Source: JBBIRM01 sp964517975
GTDB taxonomy: Bacteria; Desulfobacterota; BSN033; UBA1163
Direction: 5' to 3'
DNA: 55,012 nt
Assembly: GCA_964517975.1 (NCBI GenBank)
Contig: CAZFDM010000190.1
Coordinates: 1-55,012 of the forward strand
Positions 1-9,058 of this stretch are shown in pieces. The position numbers and the translations under genes are program-made. Position 1 is the stretch's first letter. The number at the start of each line of letters is the position of its first letter. The notes beneath the pieces are model-generated. The model made no database searches, had not been told where the DNA came from, and was given only the letters and a program-made list of their open reading frames with translations.

Positions 1-1
1 T

Positions 2-898
2 TGGTCTAAGAAACTTTACTGGGAAAGATACTTTCAACCTCAGACGATCAGCGAAGCACTCGCCATCTTAGAAGAGTTCCAAGGACAGGCCCATATCATT
101 GCAGGGGGGACAGATCTTATTCCCCAACTTAGAAAAAGGGAATTGGAACTGAAGGCCTTGGTGGACATTACCCGCATTCCTGGTTTGGATGAGATTAAAT
201 TGGAAGATGGTCTTATCAGGATTGGAGCTCTGGTTACCCATACTCAAATCGCAAAGTCATCCCTCATAAGAGAGAAGGCCACCGCATTGAGTGAGGGAGC
301 TTCGCAGGTTGGGTCTCCCCAAATCAGAAACTTGGGGACAGTAGTGGGTAATATTGTAAGTGGTCAACCTGGGGCTGATACAGCAATCCCTCTACTTTCG
401 TTAGGTGCGGTGGTTAAGGTGGTCAGTAAGGGAGGGGAGAGGAAGATTCCTTTAACTGAATTCTTTATCGATACAGGGAAAACCGTGATCCATAGTAATC
501 AAGAGATGGTCACAGAAATCTCCTTTCCTGCATTGAAAGAGGAAGAAGCCAGTGCCTCTCTTAGGTTAGCTAGGAGGAAGGCCTTGGCGCTTCCCGTTTT
601 GACAACCTCCGTGGTGATTTCTGCAGATTTGAAGAAGGAGATTTTTAATTATGCAAGAATTGCTATTGGTCCTGTTGCTCCCACCCCATTCCGAGCCAAA
701 GAAGCAGAAAAGTTCCTAATTTCTGCACCGATTAAGGAAGAGGTGATCAGGGAGGCTGCACAGAGAGCGGTTCAGGAGTCGAACCCCAGGTCAAGCCTTT
801 TAAGAGGGAGTGAGGAGTATCGGAAGACGATGGTAGGGGTCTTTGTAGAAAGAGGGATTCGGAAGGCATTAGAACGTTTGGAGGCAAGACATGGCTAA
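2..898 (+). CDS. Molybdenum hydroxylase, FAD-binding (CoxM-like) subunit, 5' partial
   Basis: The reading frame is open from base 2, so the start lies outside the window; the TTG at 143 is internal. Upstream of it the frame encodes AGGTDLIPQLRK, the first FAD-binding loop of the xanthine dehydrogenase/CO dehydrogenase medium subunit. The second FAD loop follows as GTVVGNIVSGQPGADTA. The C-terminal third matches the CoxM C-terminal domain in layout. In this family the subunit passes electrons from the 2Fe-2S subunit to FAD and an acceptor in the cytoplasm. Its stop overlaps the next start by 8 bp, so it belongs to one FAD / FeS / Mo operon. The substrate cannot be inferred from this subunit. 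Confidence 0.9.
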   Translation, partial: WSKKLYWERYFQPQTISEALAILEEFQGQAHIIAGGTDLIPQLRKRELELKALVDITRIPGLDEIKLEDGLIRIGALVTHTQIAKSSLIREKATALSEGASQVGSPQIRNLGTVVGNIVSGQPGADTAIPLLSLGAVVKVVSKGGERKIPLTEFFIDTGKTVIHSNQEMVTEISFPALKEEEASASLRLARRKALALPVLTTSVVISADLKKEIFNYARIAIGPVAPTPFRAKEAEKFLISAPIKEEVIREAAQRAVQESNPRSSLLRGSEEYRKTMVGVFVERGIRKALERLEARHG

Positions 899-1373
899 AA
901 GAAAGATTCAGATTGAGGTGAATGGTGAAGGTGTGACCTTAGAAGTAGAACCGGATGACCTTTTGGTTGACGTCCTTAGAAGAGATTTAAAACTGACGGG
1001 GACAAAAGTGGGTTGTAGAGAAGGGGAATGTGGAGTTTGTTCCGTCATCCTTAATGGAAAGGTCGTCCCCTCATGTTTGATCCCCGTGATGAAAGCAGAT
1101 GGAGGAAAGGTCACCACGATTGAAGGGCTTGGGAAAAATGGAGACCTTCATCCTATTCAGAAGGCGTTTGTTGAAAAAGGAGCCGTTCAATGTGGGTTCT
1201 GTACGCCAGGGATGATTCTATCGGCCAAGAATCTTTTAGATGAAAAACCAAACCCTACTATCGAGGAGATTAAGATCGCCATTTCAGGCGTTCTCTGTCG
1301 GTGTACAGGGTATCAAAAGATTATTCAGGCTATTCAATCAGCCAGTGAAATCATGAGAGGTAAAGAGGGTTAA
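891..1373 (+). CDS. Molybdenum hydroxylase, 2Fe-2S (CoxS-like) subunit
   Basis: The 160-residue length is normal for the small subunit. The plant-type 2Fe-2S cluster motif CREGECGVC is at residues 42-50, with the fourth Cys at 62. The second, helical 2Fe-2S domain has QCGFCTPG and later CRCTGY. The protein relays electrons between the molybdopterin site and FAD. It starts inside the end of the FAD-subunit gene and ends 2 bp before the Mo-subunit gene, so translation is probably coupled. No signal peptide is visible, so the enzyme is cytoplasmic. Confidence 0.95.
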   Translation: MAKRKIQIEVNGEGVTLEVEPDDLLVDVLRRDLKLTGTKVGCREGECGVCSVILNGKVVPSCLIPVMKADGGKVTTIEGLGKNGDLHPIQKAFVEKGAVQCGFCTPGMILSAKNLLDEKPNPTIEEIKIAISGVLCRCTGYQKIIQAIQSASEIMRGKEG

Positions 1374-1375
1374 GA

Positions 1376-3754
1376 ATGGAAAAGGAAGAGAAGAAGAAAA
1401 AAGTAATGATTAAGGAGAAAGAGGTTTTAGAAATCCCCCCTGTGGTTGAGGAGTTAAGCGTCGTAGGGAAACCTGCCATCAGGGTAGATGCCTACGATAA
1501 GGTAATGGGAAAATTGGTTTTTGGGGCAGATCTGGAATGTCCGGGTGCCTTACATGGGAAGGTTTTACGAAGCCCCTATCCGCATGCCTTAATCAAAAAG
1601 ATTGATATCGAAAAGGCAAAATCGATCCCGGGGGTAAGGGCTGTTCTTACCGCAAAAGATGTTCCTGGGAGGAATGGATTTGGAGCCATTATCCCTGATC
1701 AACCCGTCATTTGCGGGGATAAAGTGAGATATGTTGGGGATGGGGTTGCCTTGGTTGCGGCTGATACTGAGGAGTTAGCGATTCAGGCTTTGGAAGCGAT
1801 TGAGGTGGAGTATGAACCTCTTCCAGCAGTTTTTTCGCCTGTTGAGGCCATGAGTCCGGATGCACCGAAGATCCATGAGAAAGGGAATCTCTTGACCACT
1901 GCTAAGATTCGGAAAGGGAATGTCGAGAAGGGCTTTGCGGAGGCAGATGTCATATTAGAGAGAACCTATAGCGTCCCTATCTTGGAACACGCCTATCTGG
2001 AACCTGATGTAGTTATTGCTATCCCCCATCCAGATGGAACGATTACCGTAAAGGGGCCTATGCAAGCCCCATTTACTGTCCGTCGAAACATTGCCCCAGT
2101 ATTAGGAATCCCGATCAACCGAGTTCAATGTGTTCAGACCCCAATTGGGGGAGGATTTGGAGGAAAGGAAGATTCTCCCATTGACATTGGTGCCCGTGCA
2201 GCGCTTTTAGCCTGGAAGACAGGTAGACCCGTGAGGATGGAGTATGATAGGGAGGAGATTACACTCTCTACAGCCAAACGTCACCCCATGATCATTAAGT
2301 GTAAAGTAGGGGCCAAAAAGGATGGAACCTTCGTTGCTTTTGAAGGAACCATTTATAACGAACAGGGAGCTTATGCCTCTCTTGGCCCTGTGATTCCTCC
2401 TGCAGGTGGAGTCCATGCCCATGCGGTGGTAATGCTTCCAGGTCCTTACGAAATCCCGAATGTGAAAGTGGATGGCTATCTTGTCTATACCAACCATCCT
2501 TATGGAGGAGCGATGAGAGGGTTTGGGGCACCCCAGGTCAATTTTGCTCACGAATCTTTGGTGGATGAACTGGCTGAGGCTCTTAAAATGGATCCTTACC
2601 AACTTAGATATAAAAATGCTTTTCGTCTCGGGTCACAAACAGCCACTGGACAGATTCTTGATCAAAGCGTGGGGTTAAGGGATACGATGGAAAAGACGAG
2701 GGAGATATTTAAATGGGATGAAAAGTGGAGACCCAACCCTACTCCCAAAGAATTAGAGGGGTTAGAGAAAAGGAGAGGGGTTGGAATGGCAGTGGGATGG
2801 TATCGAACCAGTATTGGAATCTCCTCTGATGGCTGTGGGGTAAATCTTCATCTTCTGGAAGATGGTTCGGTTCTACTTTATCAGGGACTCACGGAAATGG
2901 GACAGGGACAATTTACCTCTCTCTCCCAAATTACTGCGGAAGCCCTTGGCGTTAAGTTGGAAGATGTAAGGGTAGTGACACCAGACACGGATATTGCTCC
3001 TGAATCTGGACCCACTGTGGGATCTAGATCAACCACCCTCATGGGAAATGCCATCTTGCAGGCTGCAGAGATGATTAAAAAGCCATTGCTTGAATCTGCT
3101 TCAGAACTCTTAGGGGTTCCCGCTGATAGACTTGTTGCTAAGAACCGCATCATCTATGATCGAGAAAATCCAAGTCACTCTATTGAACTGAAAGAGGCTG
3201 CCCGAAGGTCGATGGCCACAGGAAGGAGGATGATGGGACAGGGCTGGTATACCCCTCCAAAATCTTCCCTGGATTTGGAAACAGGCCAAGGCTCTCCTTA
3301 CTTTGTCTATACCTATTGTACCCAGATGGCAGAAGTAGAGGTGGATGTGAGGACAGGGGAAGTAGAGGTGATTAAAATCGTAGCGACCTTTGATATTGGG
3401 AAAGCAATCAATCCCATTATGTTGGAAGGCCAGATTGAGGGTGGGATCATGATGGGTCTGGGATATGCACTTATGGAAGAGGTAGTGATGAAGGATGGAT
3501 TCATACAGAACCTTGGGCTTCAAGATTATCTCATTCCAACGGCTTTAGATGCTCCCGAAATTGTTCCCATTTATATTGAATATCACCCGAATATCCATGG
3601 GCCATTTGGTGCAAAAGGGATTGGAGAAATGCCCAATATCCCTGCACCCCCTGCAATCACCAATGCCATTGCTAATGCAGTAGGAGCAAGGATTCGGGAT
3701 CTTCCTGCTCATTCAGAGAAGGTCTTTCAGGCCATGAGGGAGAGAAGGAAATAG
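1376..3754 (+). CDS. Molybdenum hydroxylase, molybdopterin-binding large subunit
   Basis: This 792-residue protein is a xanthine dehydrogenase/CoxL/4-hydroxybenzoyl-CoA reductase-family catalytic subunit. The aldehyde-oxidase a/b-hammerhead domain covers roughly residues 35-140. The Mo-cofactor domain carries GGGFGGKED near residue 260, GAMRGFGAPQ, and the C-terminal GIGEMPNIP whose Glu751 sits where the family's catalytic base lies. The CO-dehydrogenase-specific active-site Cys loop (AYxCSFR) is not seen, so CO oxidation is unlikely. The first 25 residues are a lysine/glutamate-rich extension. Hydroxylation of an aromatic or N-heterocyclic ring with water as oxygen donor fits the surrounding hydrolases and AORs, but the substrate is unknown. 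Confidence 0.92.
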   Translation: MEKEEKKKKVMIKEKEVLEIPPVVEELSVVGKPAIRVDAYDKVMGKLVFGADLECPGALHGKVLRSPYPHALIKKIDIEKAKSIPGVRAVLTAKDVPGRNGFGAIIPDQPVICGDKVRYVGDGVALVAADTEELAIQALEAIEVEYEPLPAVFSPVEAMSPDAPKIHEKGNLLTTAKIRKGNVEKGFAEADVILERTYSVPILEHAYLEPDVVIAIPHPDGTITVKGPMQAPFTVRRNIAPVLGIPINRVQCVQTPIGGGFGGKEDSPIDIGARAALLAWKTGRPVRMEYDREEITLSTAKRHPMIIKCKVGAKKDGTFVAFEGTIYNEQGAYASLGPVIPPAGGVHAHAVVMLPGPYEIPNVKVDGYLVYTNHPYGGAMRGFGAPQVNFAHESLVDELAEALKMDPYQLRYKNAFRLGSQTATGQILDQSVGLRDTMEKTREIFKWDEKWRPNPTPKELEGLEKRRGVGMAVGWYRTSIGISSDGCGVNLHLLEDGSVLLYQGLTEMGQGQFTSLSQITAEALGVKLEDVRVVTPDTDIAPESGPTVGSRSTTLMGNAILQAAEMIKKPLLESASELLGVPADRLVAKNRIIYDRENPSHSIELKEAARRSMATGRRMMGQGWYTPPKSSLDLETGQGSPYFVYTYCTQMAEVEVDVRTGEVEVIKIVATFDIGKAINPIMLEGQIEGGIMMGLGYALMEEVVMKDGFIQNLGLQDYLIPTALDAPEIVPIYIEYHPNIHGPFGAKGIGEMPNIPAPPAITNAIANAVGARIRDLPAHSEKVFQAMRERRK

Positions 3755-3757
3755 TCG

Positions 3758-4069
3758 ATGGCACTCATGGTGATCTTTCGAGTTGAGATCAGGGAGGGAA
3801 AGGAGGAGGAATATAGGAAGATCTCTGCCGAAGTCCTTGAGGTTGCAAAAGAGCAAGAAGGACTGATTTCCATGGAGAGGGCAAAGTCGATCTTAAAGGA
3901 GCGCACCTATGTCTCGATTAGTGAATGGGAGAGCCTGGAGGCGATTGAGAAGTGGGTGCAAAACCCAAAACATCAGGAGGCGATGCGAAGAGGAAGGGAA
4001 GACCTCTTTTCTTGGTATTCCGTAAAAAGGATGGTTGAACATAAGGGGGGAGAAAAGGGGATTTTGTAA
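3758..4069 (+). CDS. Small ABM-domain (antibiotic biosynthesis monooxygenase-like) protein
   Basis: This 103-residue protein has the ferredoxin-like ABM pattern: N-terminal VIFRVEIREGKEEEYRK, a central strand around ERTYVSISEWES, and a helix with WVQNPKHQEAM. It starts 3 bp after the Mo-subunit stop, so it is probably co-transcribed. ABM proteins include quinol monooxygenases, heme-degrading enzymes and many non-oxygenase dimers. In an anaerobe an oxygenase role is unlikely, and a binding or isomerase role is more plausible. The exact function is not recognisable. Confidence 0.7.
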   Translation: MALMVIFRVEIREGKEEEYRKISAEVLEVAKEQEGLISMERAKSILKERTYVSISEWESLEAIEKWVQNPKHQEAMRRGREDLFSWYSVKRMVEHKGGEKGIL

Positions 4070-4153
4070 CAGAAAGGAGGTGGGAGAAAGGTTGGTGTTA
4101 AGGTTTTTTAATGAGATTAAAAATTCATACCCTATAAAAAGGAGGTGGCATTC

Positions 4154-5437
4154 ATGAGGACAAAGAAGATTTCCCGAAGGTCATTTTTGAAAAAGGCAGG
4201 GCTCCTTGGTGGAGCAGCCGTATTGGGAGGAGTTGGGTTTCCAAGGATTTCCATTGCACAGAAAGCCCCCATCAAGATTGGGTGTATCTTTCCGCTGACT
4301 GGCCCATTTTCAACCGAGGCCCATTACCAACAGGAGGCAGCCATCCTGGCCGTTGAAGAATATAATGCCAGAGGGGGTGTTTTGGGAAGGAAGATAGAAC
4401 TGGTCATAAGAGACGATAAACTCAAACCGGATGAAGCAGCCCGCAGAACAAAAGAGTTGATTGAAAAGGATAATGTAGACTTGATCTTTGGAGGTCTTGG
4501 TGCACACACCCAATTGGCCATTAACGAACAGGCGAAACTGGCCAAAAAGATTTTTATGTCGATCAGCCAGTCCAATGAGATCACCCAGTGGCCAGATGTG
4601 AGTCCCTATACCTTCCACGAGGCCATTAACCCCTATATGACGACTCATTCTTTTGGTCCATGGATTTTTAAGAATTTGGGAAAGAAATGGTTCTTTCTGA
4701 CTGCAGATTACTCTTTTGGCTGGCAGTTAACAGAAGGATTTAGAAAGATCGGGAAAGAGTTGGGAATCAAAGATGCAGGAGAGATCAAACATCCCTTAGG
4801 ATCCACGGACTATTTCCCCTACTTTCCAAAAATTCTTGCTGCAGAACCAGAGGTTCTCATCCTGGATAATTTTGGAAAAGATCAACTCAATTCTATTAAA
4901 CAAGCCCATGCCTTTGGACTGAAGAAGAAGATGAAACTGGTTAGTGCCATTGTTTTATTATCTGCCCGTGTTGGAGCAGGGGATGAAGCCTATGAAGGAG
5001 TTTATGGGGGTTCGACCTTCTGGTGGGAATTGGAGAAGCAATTACCTGCGGCAAAGAAATTTGTAACTGCCTACCAAAAACGTTGGGGTAAACCGCCCAC
5101 GGACTACGCAGGGTACTCTTATGGTGGAATGATGGAGTTAATTGGTGCCATCGAGGCTGCAGGGGCATTGGATATGAAGAAGATGATTCTCAAACTGGAA
5201 GGCCATGAATATAACCATTACAAAGGAAAACAGTGGTGGGTTCCCTGGAGCCACCAATCGATTCAGGATTTCTTTATTCTTCGCTCCAAAAGTGCTTCAG
5301 AGAAGAAGGGAGAATGGGATCTGTTTGAGGTAGTTGCCACAGAGAAGGCTCACGATAAGATGGATCGGACCTGGGAGGAGTTGGGTCTCAAGGCATCGGG
5401 TCTCAAGCCCAACGAACCGTTAAGTAAATTACTCTAA
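4154..5437 (+). CDS. ABC transporter substrate-binding protein (LivK/amide-type), Tat-exported
   Basis: The N-terminus carries a twin-arginine signal, SRRSFLKKAG, followed by a hydrophobic stretch and a cleavage-like SIAQ. The mature part starts KIGCIFPLTGPFSTEA, the periplasmic-binding fold type I of branched-chain amino acid and amide receptors. An in-frame GTG exists at 4145, but it lies inside the strong GGAGGT ribosome site at 4141-4146; ATG 4154 is correctly spaced. The permease and ATPase genes follow. In many anaerobes such receptors bind aromatic acids rather than amino acids, which would fit this locus. Confidence 0.9.
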   Translation: MRTKKISRRSFLKKAGLLGGAAVLGGVGFPRISIAQKAPIKIGCIFPLTGPFSTEAHYQQEAAILAVEEYNARGGVLGRKIELVIRDDKLKPDEAARRTKELIEKDNVDLIFGGLGAHTQLAINEQAKLAKKIFMSISQSNEITQWPDVSPYTFHEAINPYMTTHSFGPWIFKNLGKKWFFLTADYSFGWQLTEGFRKIGKELGIKDAGEIKHPLGSTDYFPYFPKILAAEPEVLILDNFGKDQLNSIKQAHAFGLKKKMKLVSAIVLLSARVGAGDEAYEGVYGGSTFWWELEKQLPAAKKFVTAYQKRWGKPPTDYAGYSYGGMMELIGAIEAAGALDMKKMILKLEGHEYNHYKGKQWWVPWSHQSIQDFFILRSKSASEKKGEWDLFEVVATEKAHDKMDRTWEELGLKASGLKPNEPLSKLL

Positions 5438-5444
5438 ATTTAAT

Positions 5445-5479
5445 AAAGGGGTTCATCCCATTGAGGGGTGAACCCCTTT
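5445..5479 (+). promoter_or_regulatory. Intercistronic hairpin between binding protein and permease genes
   Basis: A 15-bp stem with one G-T wobble: AAAGGGGTTCATCCC pairs with GGGGTGAACCCCTTT across a 5-base loop. It sits between the binding-protein stop and the LivH-like start, and its 3' edge abuts the AGGAGA ribosome site. No T-run follows, so it is more likely an mRNA-stabilising or partly attenuating hairpin than a full terminator. Such elements commonly raise binding protein over permease. Confidence 0.7.
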
Positions 5480-5490
5480 AGGAGAATGAA

Positions 5491-6375
5491 ATGTTTGAAA
5501 TACCTCTTTCTGCTTTAGGACTTCAAATTTTTATGGGGTTTACTTTGGGGATGATCTTTGTATTGCTTGCAGTAGGGCTCTCCCTTATCTTTGGGATGCT
5601 CACCGTAGTTAACTTTGCCCATGGGGCCTTCTATATGTGGGGTGCCTATGCTGCCTTGCTGGCTGTCGGTTATATAGGGAATTTTTGGGTCGCCCTGGTT
5701 ATCGTTCCCATTGTCATCGGTGGGATCGGAATGCTTTTGGAAAGGTTTGCAGTGAGAAGGCTCTATGGTCTAAATCCAGATTATCCATTGCTCCTTACCT
5801 TTGGTTTCTCACTGGTGATGATTGAGATTGTGAGGATTACCTGGGGAACAGCCGATCATCCTTTCAGCAGTCCACCTGCGTTACAAGAACCCATCAATTT
5901 GGGTATCTTTTTCTTTCCCTCTTATTGGCTCTTTGTCATCGTGGTGACCATAGTGGTTTTGCTACTGCTTTGGATCCTATTAAAAAAGACCAACATAGGT
6001 CTCATCATCCGTGCGGGGACGAGAGACAGTTTAATGGTCAGGGTTTGCGGGATTGACATTTCCAAAATATGGCTTCTTGTCTTTGGGATGGGAACAGGGA
6101 TAGCGGGTCTGGCGGGGATTCTGGCTGCTCCTATGAGAGGGGTCTATCCTGAAATGGGAATCTCCATGCTCGTTGAGTGTTTCGTGGTTGTGGTGGTGGG
6201 TGGAATGGGAAGTCTGGTTGGAGCGATTTATAGCGGGATCATTTTAGGGATTGTTGTGAGTTTTACTACCTTGATTTATCCTCCCATGGCAAACATCGTT
6301 ATCTTTCTCGTCATGGCCGTTATTTTGTTGATCAGACCCAGCGGCCTCTTCGGTGAAAAGGGACTCTTAGAATAG
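5491..6375 (+). CDS. livH: Branched-chain-type ABC transporter permease LivH
   Basis: This 294-residue, very hydrophobic protein has about eight membrane segments. It begins with the LivH pattern AVGLSLIFGMLTVVNFAHGAFYMWGAY and has the C-terminal VVVVVGGMGSLVGAIYSG loop that contacts the ATPase. It forms half of the inner-membrane channel with the LivM-like protein downstream. A ribosome site AGGAGA lies directly behind the upstream hairpin. Confidence 0.93.
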   Translation: MFEIPLSALGLQIFMGFTLGMIFVLLAVGLSLIFGMLTVVNFAHGAFYMWGAYAALLAVGYIGNFWVALVIVPIVIGGIGMLLERFAVRRLYGLNPDYPLLLTFGFSLVMIEIVRITWGTADHPFSSPPALQEPINLGIFFFPSYWLFVIVVTIVVLLLLWILLKKTNIGLIIRAGTRDSLMVRVCGIDISKIWLLVFGMGTGIAGLAGILAAPMRGVYPEMGISMLVECFVVVVVGGMGSLVGAIYSGIILGIVVSFTTLIYPPMANIVIFLVMAVILLIRPSGLFGEKGLLE

Positions 6376-6388
6376 AAGAAAGGAAAGA

Positions 6389-7369
6389 ATGGAGATGGAA
6401 AAGACATCCGTTGTAAAAAATATTTTAATCTGGGCATCCAATCATCCTCTGTGGATGATTATCATCTTTTTTCTCATCTTTCCTTTTATTATGCCCTATA
6501 AAGCCCTGGCCACACTCATTTTGATTAATGGATTATTTTCATTAGGGTTTAACATTCTCTATGGTTATACCGGACTTCTTAGTTTTGGTCACGCTGCCTA
6601 TTTTGGTTTGGGGGCCTATAGTGTCGGAATTCTTCTTTCACGTTTCCAGGCCTCTATCTGGACCGCACTGCTTTTCAGCCTTATTGTATCGGGTGTGGGT
6701 TCATTGATCATCGGGTTTTTTTGTTTGAGGCGAAGGGGAATCTATTTTGCCCTTTTAAACCTTGCCTTTGCTCAGATGCTTTATTTTATTGGATTTCAAT
6801 GGGTCTCGCTAACTGGAGGTGAAGTGGGACTCCGAAACATTCCAACCCCTCCTCTCCAACTCCTTGGCTTTTCAATCGATATCTATAGTCCCATAAGGTT
6901 TTATTATTTCACTTTCATCTTTGTAACCATTGCCCTCATCGTGCTCAAAAGAATATTGGATTCTCCTTTTGGAAGGGTATTGGAGGCGATACGTGAGAAT
7001 GAGAATCGAGCTCGAGCCATTGGGTATCATACAAATCAGGTGAAATGGCTTTCCTATATTATGTCCGGTGTCTTCTCGGGTTTAGCAGGAGGGCTTTATA
7101 CGCTCTATATGCATTTTGTTGGGATTGAATACCTTTATTGGACGACTTCCGGGATGGTCGTGATGATGACCTTATTAGGAGGAGCTGGGACATTTTTTGG
7201 ACCCTTTATCGGGGCAGGAGTTTATCTATACCTTGAAGATATTATCAGCATCTATACGAAACACTGGATGATCTTTGTTGGCTCAATCTTCTTCCTCTGT
7301 GTCTTGATGTTCCCAGAGGGGATTTGGGGGAGGGTCAAGAGCAGGATCGATCGCTTGAAAGTGTCCTAA
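6389..7369 (+). CDS. livM: Branched-chain-type ABC transporter permease LivM
   Basis: This 326-residue polytopic membrane protein carries the LivM signature NILYGYTGLLSFGHAAYFG near residue 50 and the C-terminal MVVMMTLLGGAGTFFGP coupling loop. It starts 13 bp after livH, with an AAAGGAAA ribosome site. It pairs with LivH as the translocation channel. Nothing is truncated. Confidence 0.93.
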   Translation: MEMEKTSVVKNILIWASNHPLWMIIIFFLIFPFIMPYKALATLILINGLFSLGFNILYGYTGLLSFGHAAYFGLGAYSVGILLSRFQASIWTALLFSLIVSGVGSLIIGFFCLRRRGIYFALLNLAFAQMLYFIGFQWVSLTGGEVGLRNIPTPPLQLLGFSIDIYSPIRFYYFTFIFVTIALIVLKRILDSPFGRVLEAIRENENRARAIGYHTNQVKWLSYIMSGVFSGLAGGLYTLYMHFVGIEYLYWTTSGMVVMMTLLGGAGTFFGPFIGAGVYLYLEDIISIYTKHWMIFVGSIFFLCVLMFPEGIWGRVKSRIDRLKVS

Positions 7370-7386
7370 GTAAGGGAAGGTGAGAG

Positions 7387-8127
7387 ATGGAAATTCTGAG
7401 GACAGAAAATCTGACAAAAAATTTTGGTGGGCTGACTGCAGTCAGCCAGGTCAATTTTGTTTTGGAAGAGGGCAGGCTCCAGTCCATTATTGGTCCCAAT
7501 GGTGCAGGGAAGAGCACTTTTTTTAAGATGATCTCCGGAGAGCATGTTCCTTCCTCAGGAAAGATTTGGTTTAGAGGGGAGGACATCACAGGCCTCCCCC
7601 AGCATGAAATCTCTCATAAGGGAATTGCGACTTCCTATCAGATTACCAATATCTTTCCAAAACTGACCACCTTTGAGAATGTGAGGATTGCCGTTCAATC
7701 CCGTAAGACCACATTCAATTTTTGGACAAGAGCGGACAGGCATGATGATCTCAATGAAAAAGCCATAAGAATCCTTAAAACGGTCGGGCTATTGGAGAAG
7801 AAGGATGTTCTTGCCTGTAACCTTCCCCATGGAGATCAAAGACATCTTGAGATTGCCATCGCCTTAGCTACAGATCCTGTTCTCCTTTTGTTGGATGAAC
7901 CCACAGCAGGGTTAAATCCTGTCGAAACGGTTGAAACGATGGAACTTATTAAAAAGATTTCAAAAGGGTTATCGGTCATCTTGGTGGAACATAAGATGAA
8001 AGTCATTATGAATATTTCTGAACTGATCACGGTCCTCCATGAGGGAAAGGTGATTGCTGTTGGGACTCCCGAGGAGATTCAGGAGAATGAAACTGTGCGA
8101 AGGGTCTATTTAGGAGGAAAAAAGTAA
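7387..8127 (+). CDS. livG: Branched-chain-type ABC transporter ATPase LivG
   Basis: This 246-residue ATPase has Walker A GPNGAGKST, Walker B LLLLDEPTAGL and a D-loop/H-switch ILVEHKM. The signature reads LPHGDQRHLE rather than LSGGQ, which is usual for LivG rather than a defect. It energises uptake with LivF on the cytoplasmic face. Its stop overlaps the livF start by one base. Confidence 0.93.
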   Translation: MEILRTENLTKNFGGLTAVSQVNFVLEEGRLQSIIGPNGAGKSTFFKMISGEHVPSSGKIWFRGEDITGLPQHEISHKGIATSYQITNIFPKLTTFENVRIAVQSRKTTFNFWTRADRHDDLNEKAIRILKTVGLLEKKDVLACNLPHGDQRHLEIAIALATDPVLLLLDEPTAGLNPVETVETMELIKKISKGLSVILVEHKMKVIMNISELITVLHEGKVIAVGTPEEIQENETVRRVYLGGKK

Positions 8128-8840
8128 TGATCTTAGAAGTCAAAGAGATTCATACCTATTACGGACAAAGCCATATTTTACAAGGGGTCTCTCTTGGGGT
8201 GGAGAAAGGGGAGATGGTTACCCTTTTAGGGAGAAATGGAGCAGGAAAGACGACAACCCTTAAAAGTATCCTTGGGATTGTTCCCCCAAAGTCTGGCGAG
8301 ATCACTTTTTTAGGGGAGAAGATCAGTGGCCTGCCACCCCATCTGATCTCCCAGATGGGAATCAGTTTTGTACCTGAGGAGAGGAGGATTGTTCCAGGAT
8401 TGACAGTCTATGAGAATCTGAAACTGGCTATGCTAAAAAACAAAGGGAAGAACAGAACTAAAGAGAAGGCGATCCTTGATCGGGTATGGGAGATATTCCC
8501 GAGGTTAAGGGAACGTTGGCAGCAAGAGGGGACAAGCCTCAGCGGAGGTGAACAGCAGATGCTTGCCATAGCGAGAGGGCTGGTTTCAGAACCCGTTTTG
8601 ATGCTGGTGGATGAGCCCACAGAAGGATTGATGCCACTTCTTGTCCAAAGGATTGAGGAGGTGTTAAAGGAGATTCAAAACGACGGAGTCACCATTCTAC
8701 TGGTGGAGCAAAATATGGAGATGGCCTTAGATATTTCCCAGAAGGCCTACGTGATGGATGAAGGAGTAATTAAGTACAAAGGGACTGCGGATGAGATTCG
8801 GAGAAACGAAGAGGTGCAGAGAAAATACCTTGCTATCTAA
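8127..8840 (+). CDS. livF: Branched-chain-type ABC transporter ATPase LivF
   Basis: This 237-residue ATPase has Walker A GRNGAGKTT, canonical signature LSGGEQQ, Walker B LMLVDEPTEGL and H-switch LVEQNM. It is translationally coupled to livG through an overlapping TAATG. It completes a five-component importer (binding protein, H, M, G, F). About 220 bp of non-coding sequence follow before the next gene, in which I see no convincing terminator or promoter. Confidence 0.93.
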   Translation: MILEVKEIHTYYGQSHILQGVSLGVEKGEMVTLLGRNGAGKTTTLKSILGIVPPKSGEITFLGEKISGLPPHLISQMGISFVPEERRIVPGLTVYENLKLAMLKNKGKNRTKEKAILDRVWEIFPRLRERWQQEGTSLSGGEQQMLAIARGLVSEPVLMLVDEPTEGLMPLLVQRIEEVLKEIQNDGVTILLVEQNMEMALDISQKAYVMDEGVIKYKGTADEIRRNEEVQRKYLAI

Positions 8841-9058
8841 TCCTGAAGAAGTCCAGGGTTTCCCTCCTCTTTATCCCTAAACGATTAGGACGGAAGGGGT
8901 CAATTTTAAACTGCAATTTTTAATGAAACATTCCTGAGGAAAGGGGGTGATTTTTAAGGTCATTATTTAAAGAATTGATAAGTGGTGATGTTTGGGTCTT
9001 AGGTTTTTCTTATTTATTAGAGGATAATTCAAAGTTTGATTTAAGAAAGGAGAAACTT

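Noticed and set aside
7387..8127. LPHGDQ in place of LSGGQ in the LivG ATPase
   Set aside because: Normal variation for LivG proteins, not a broken signature.
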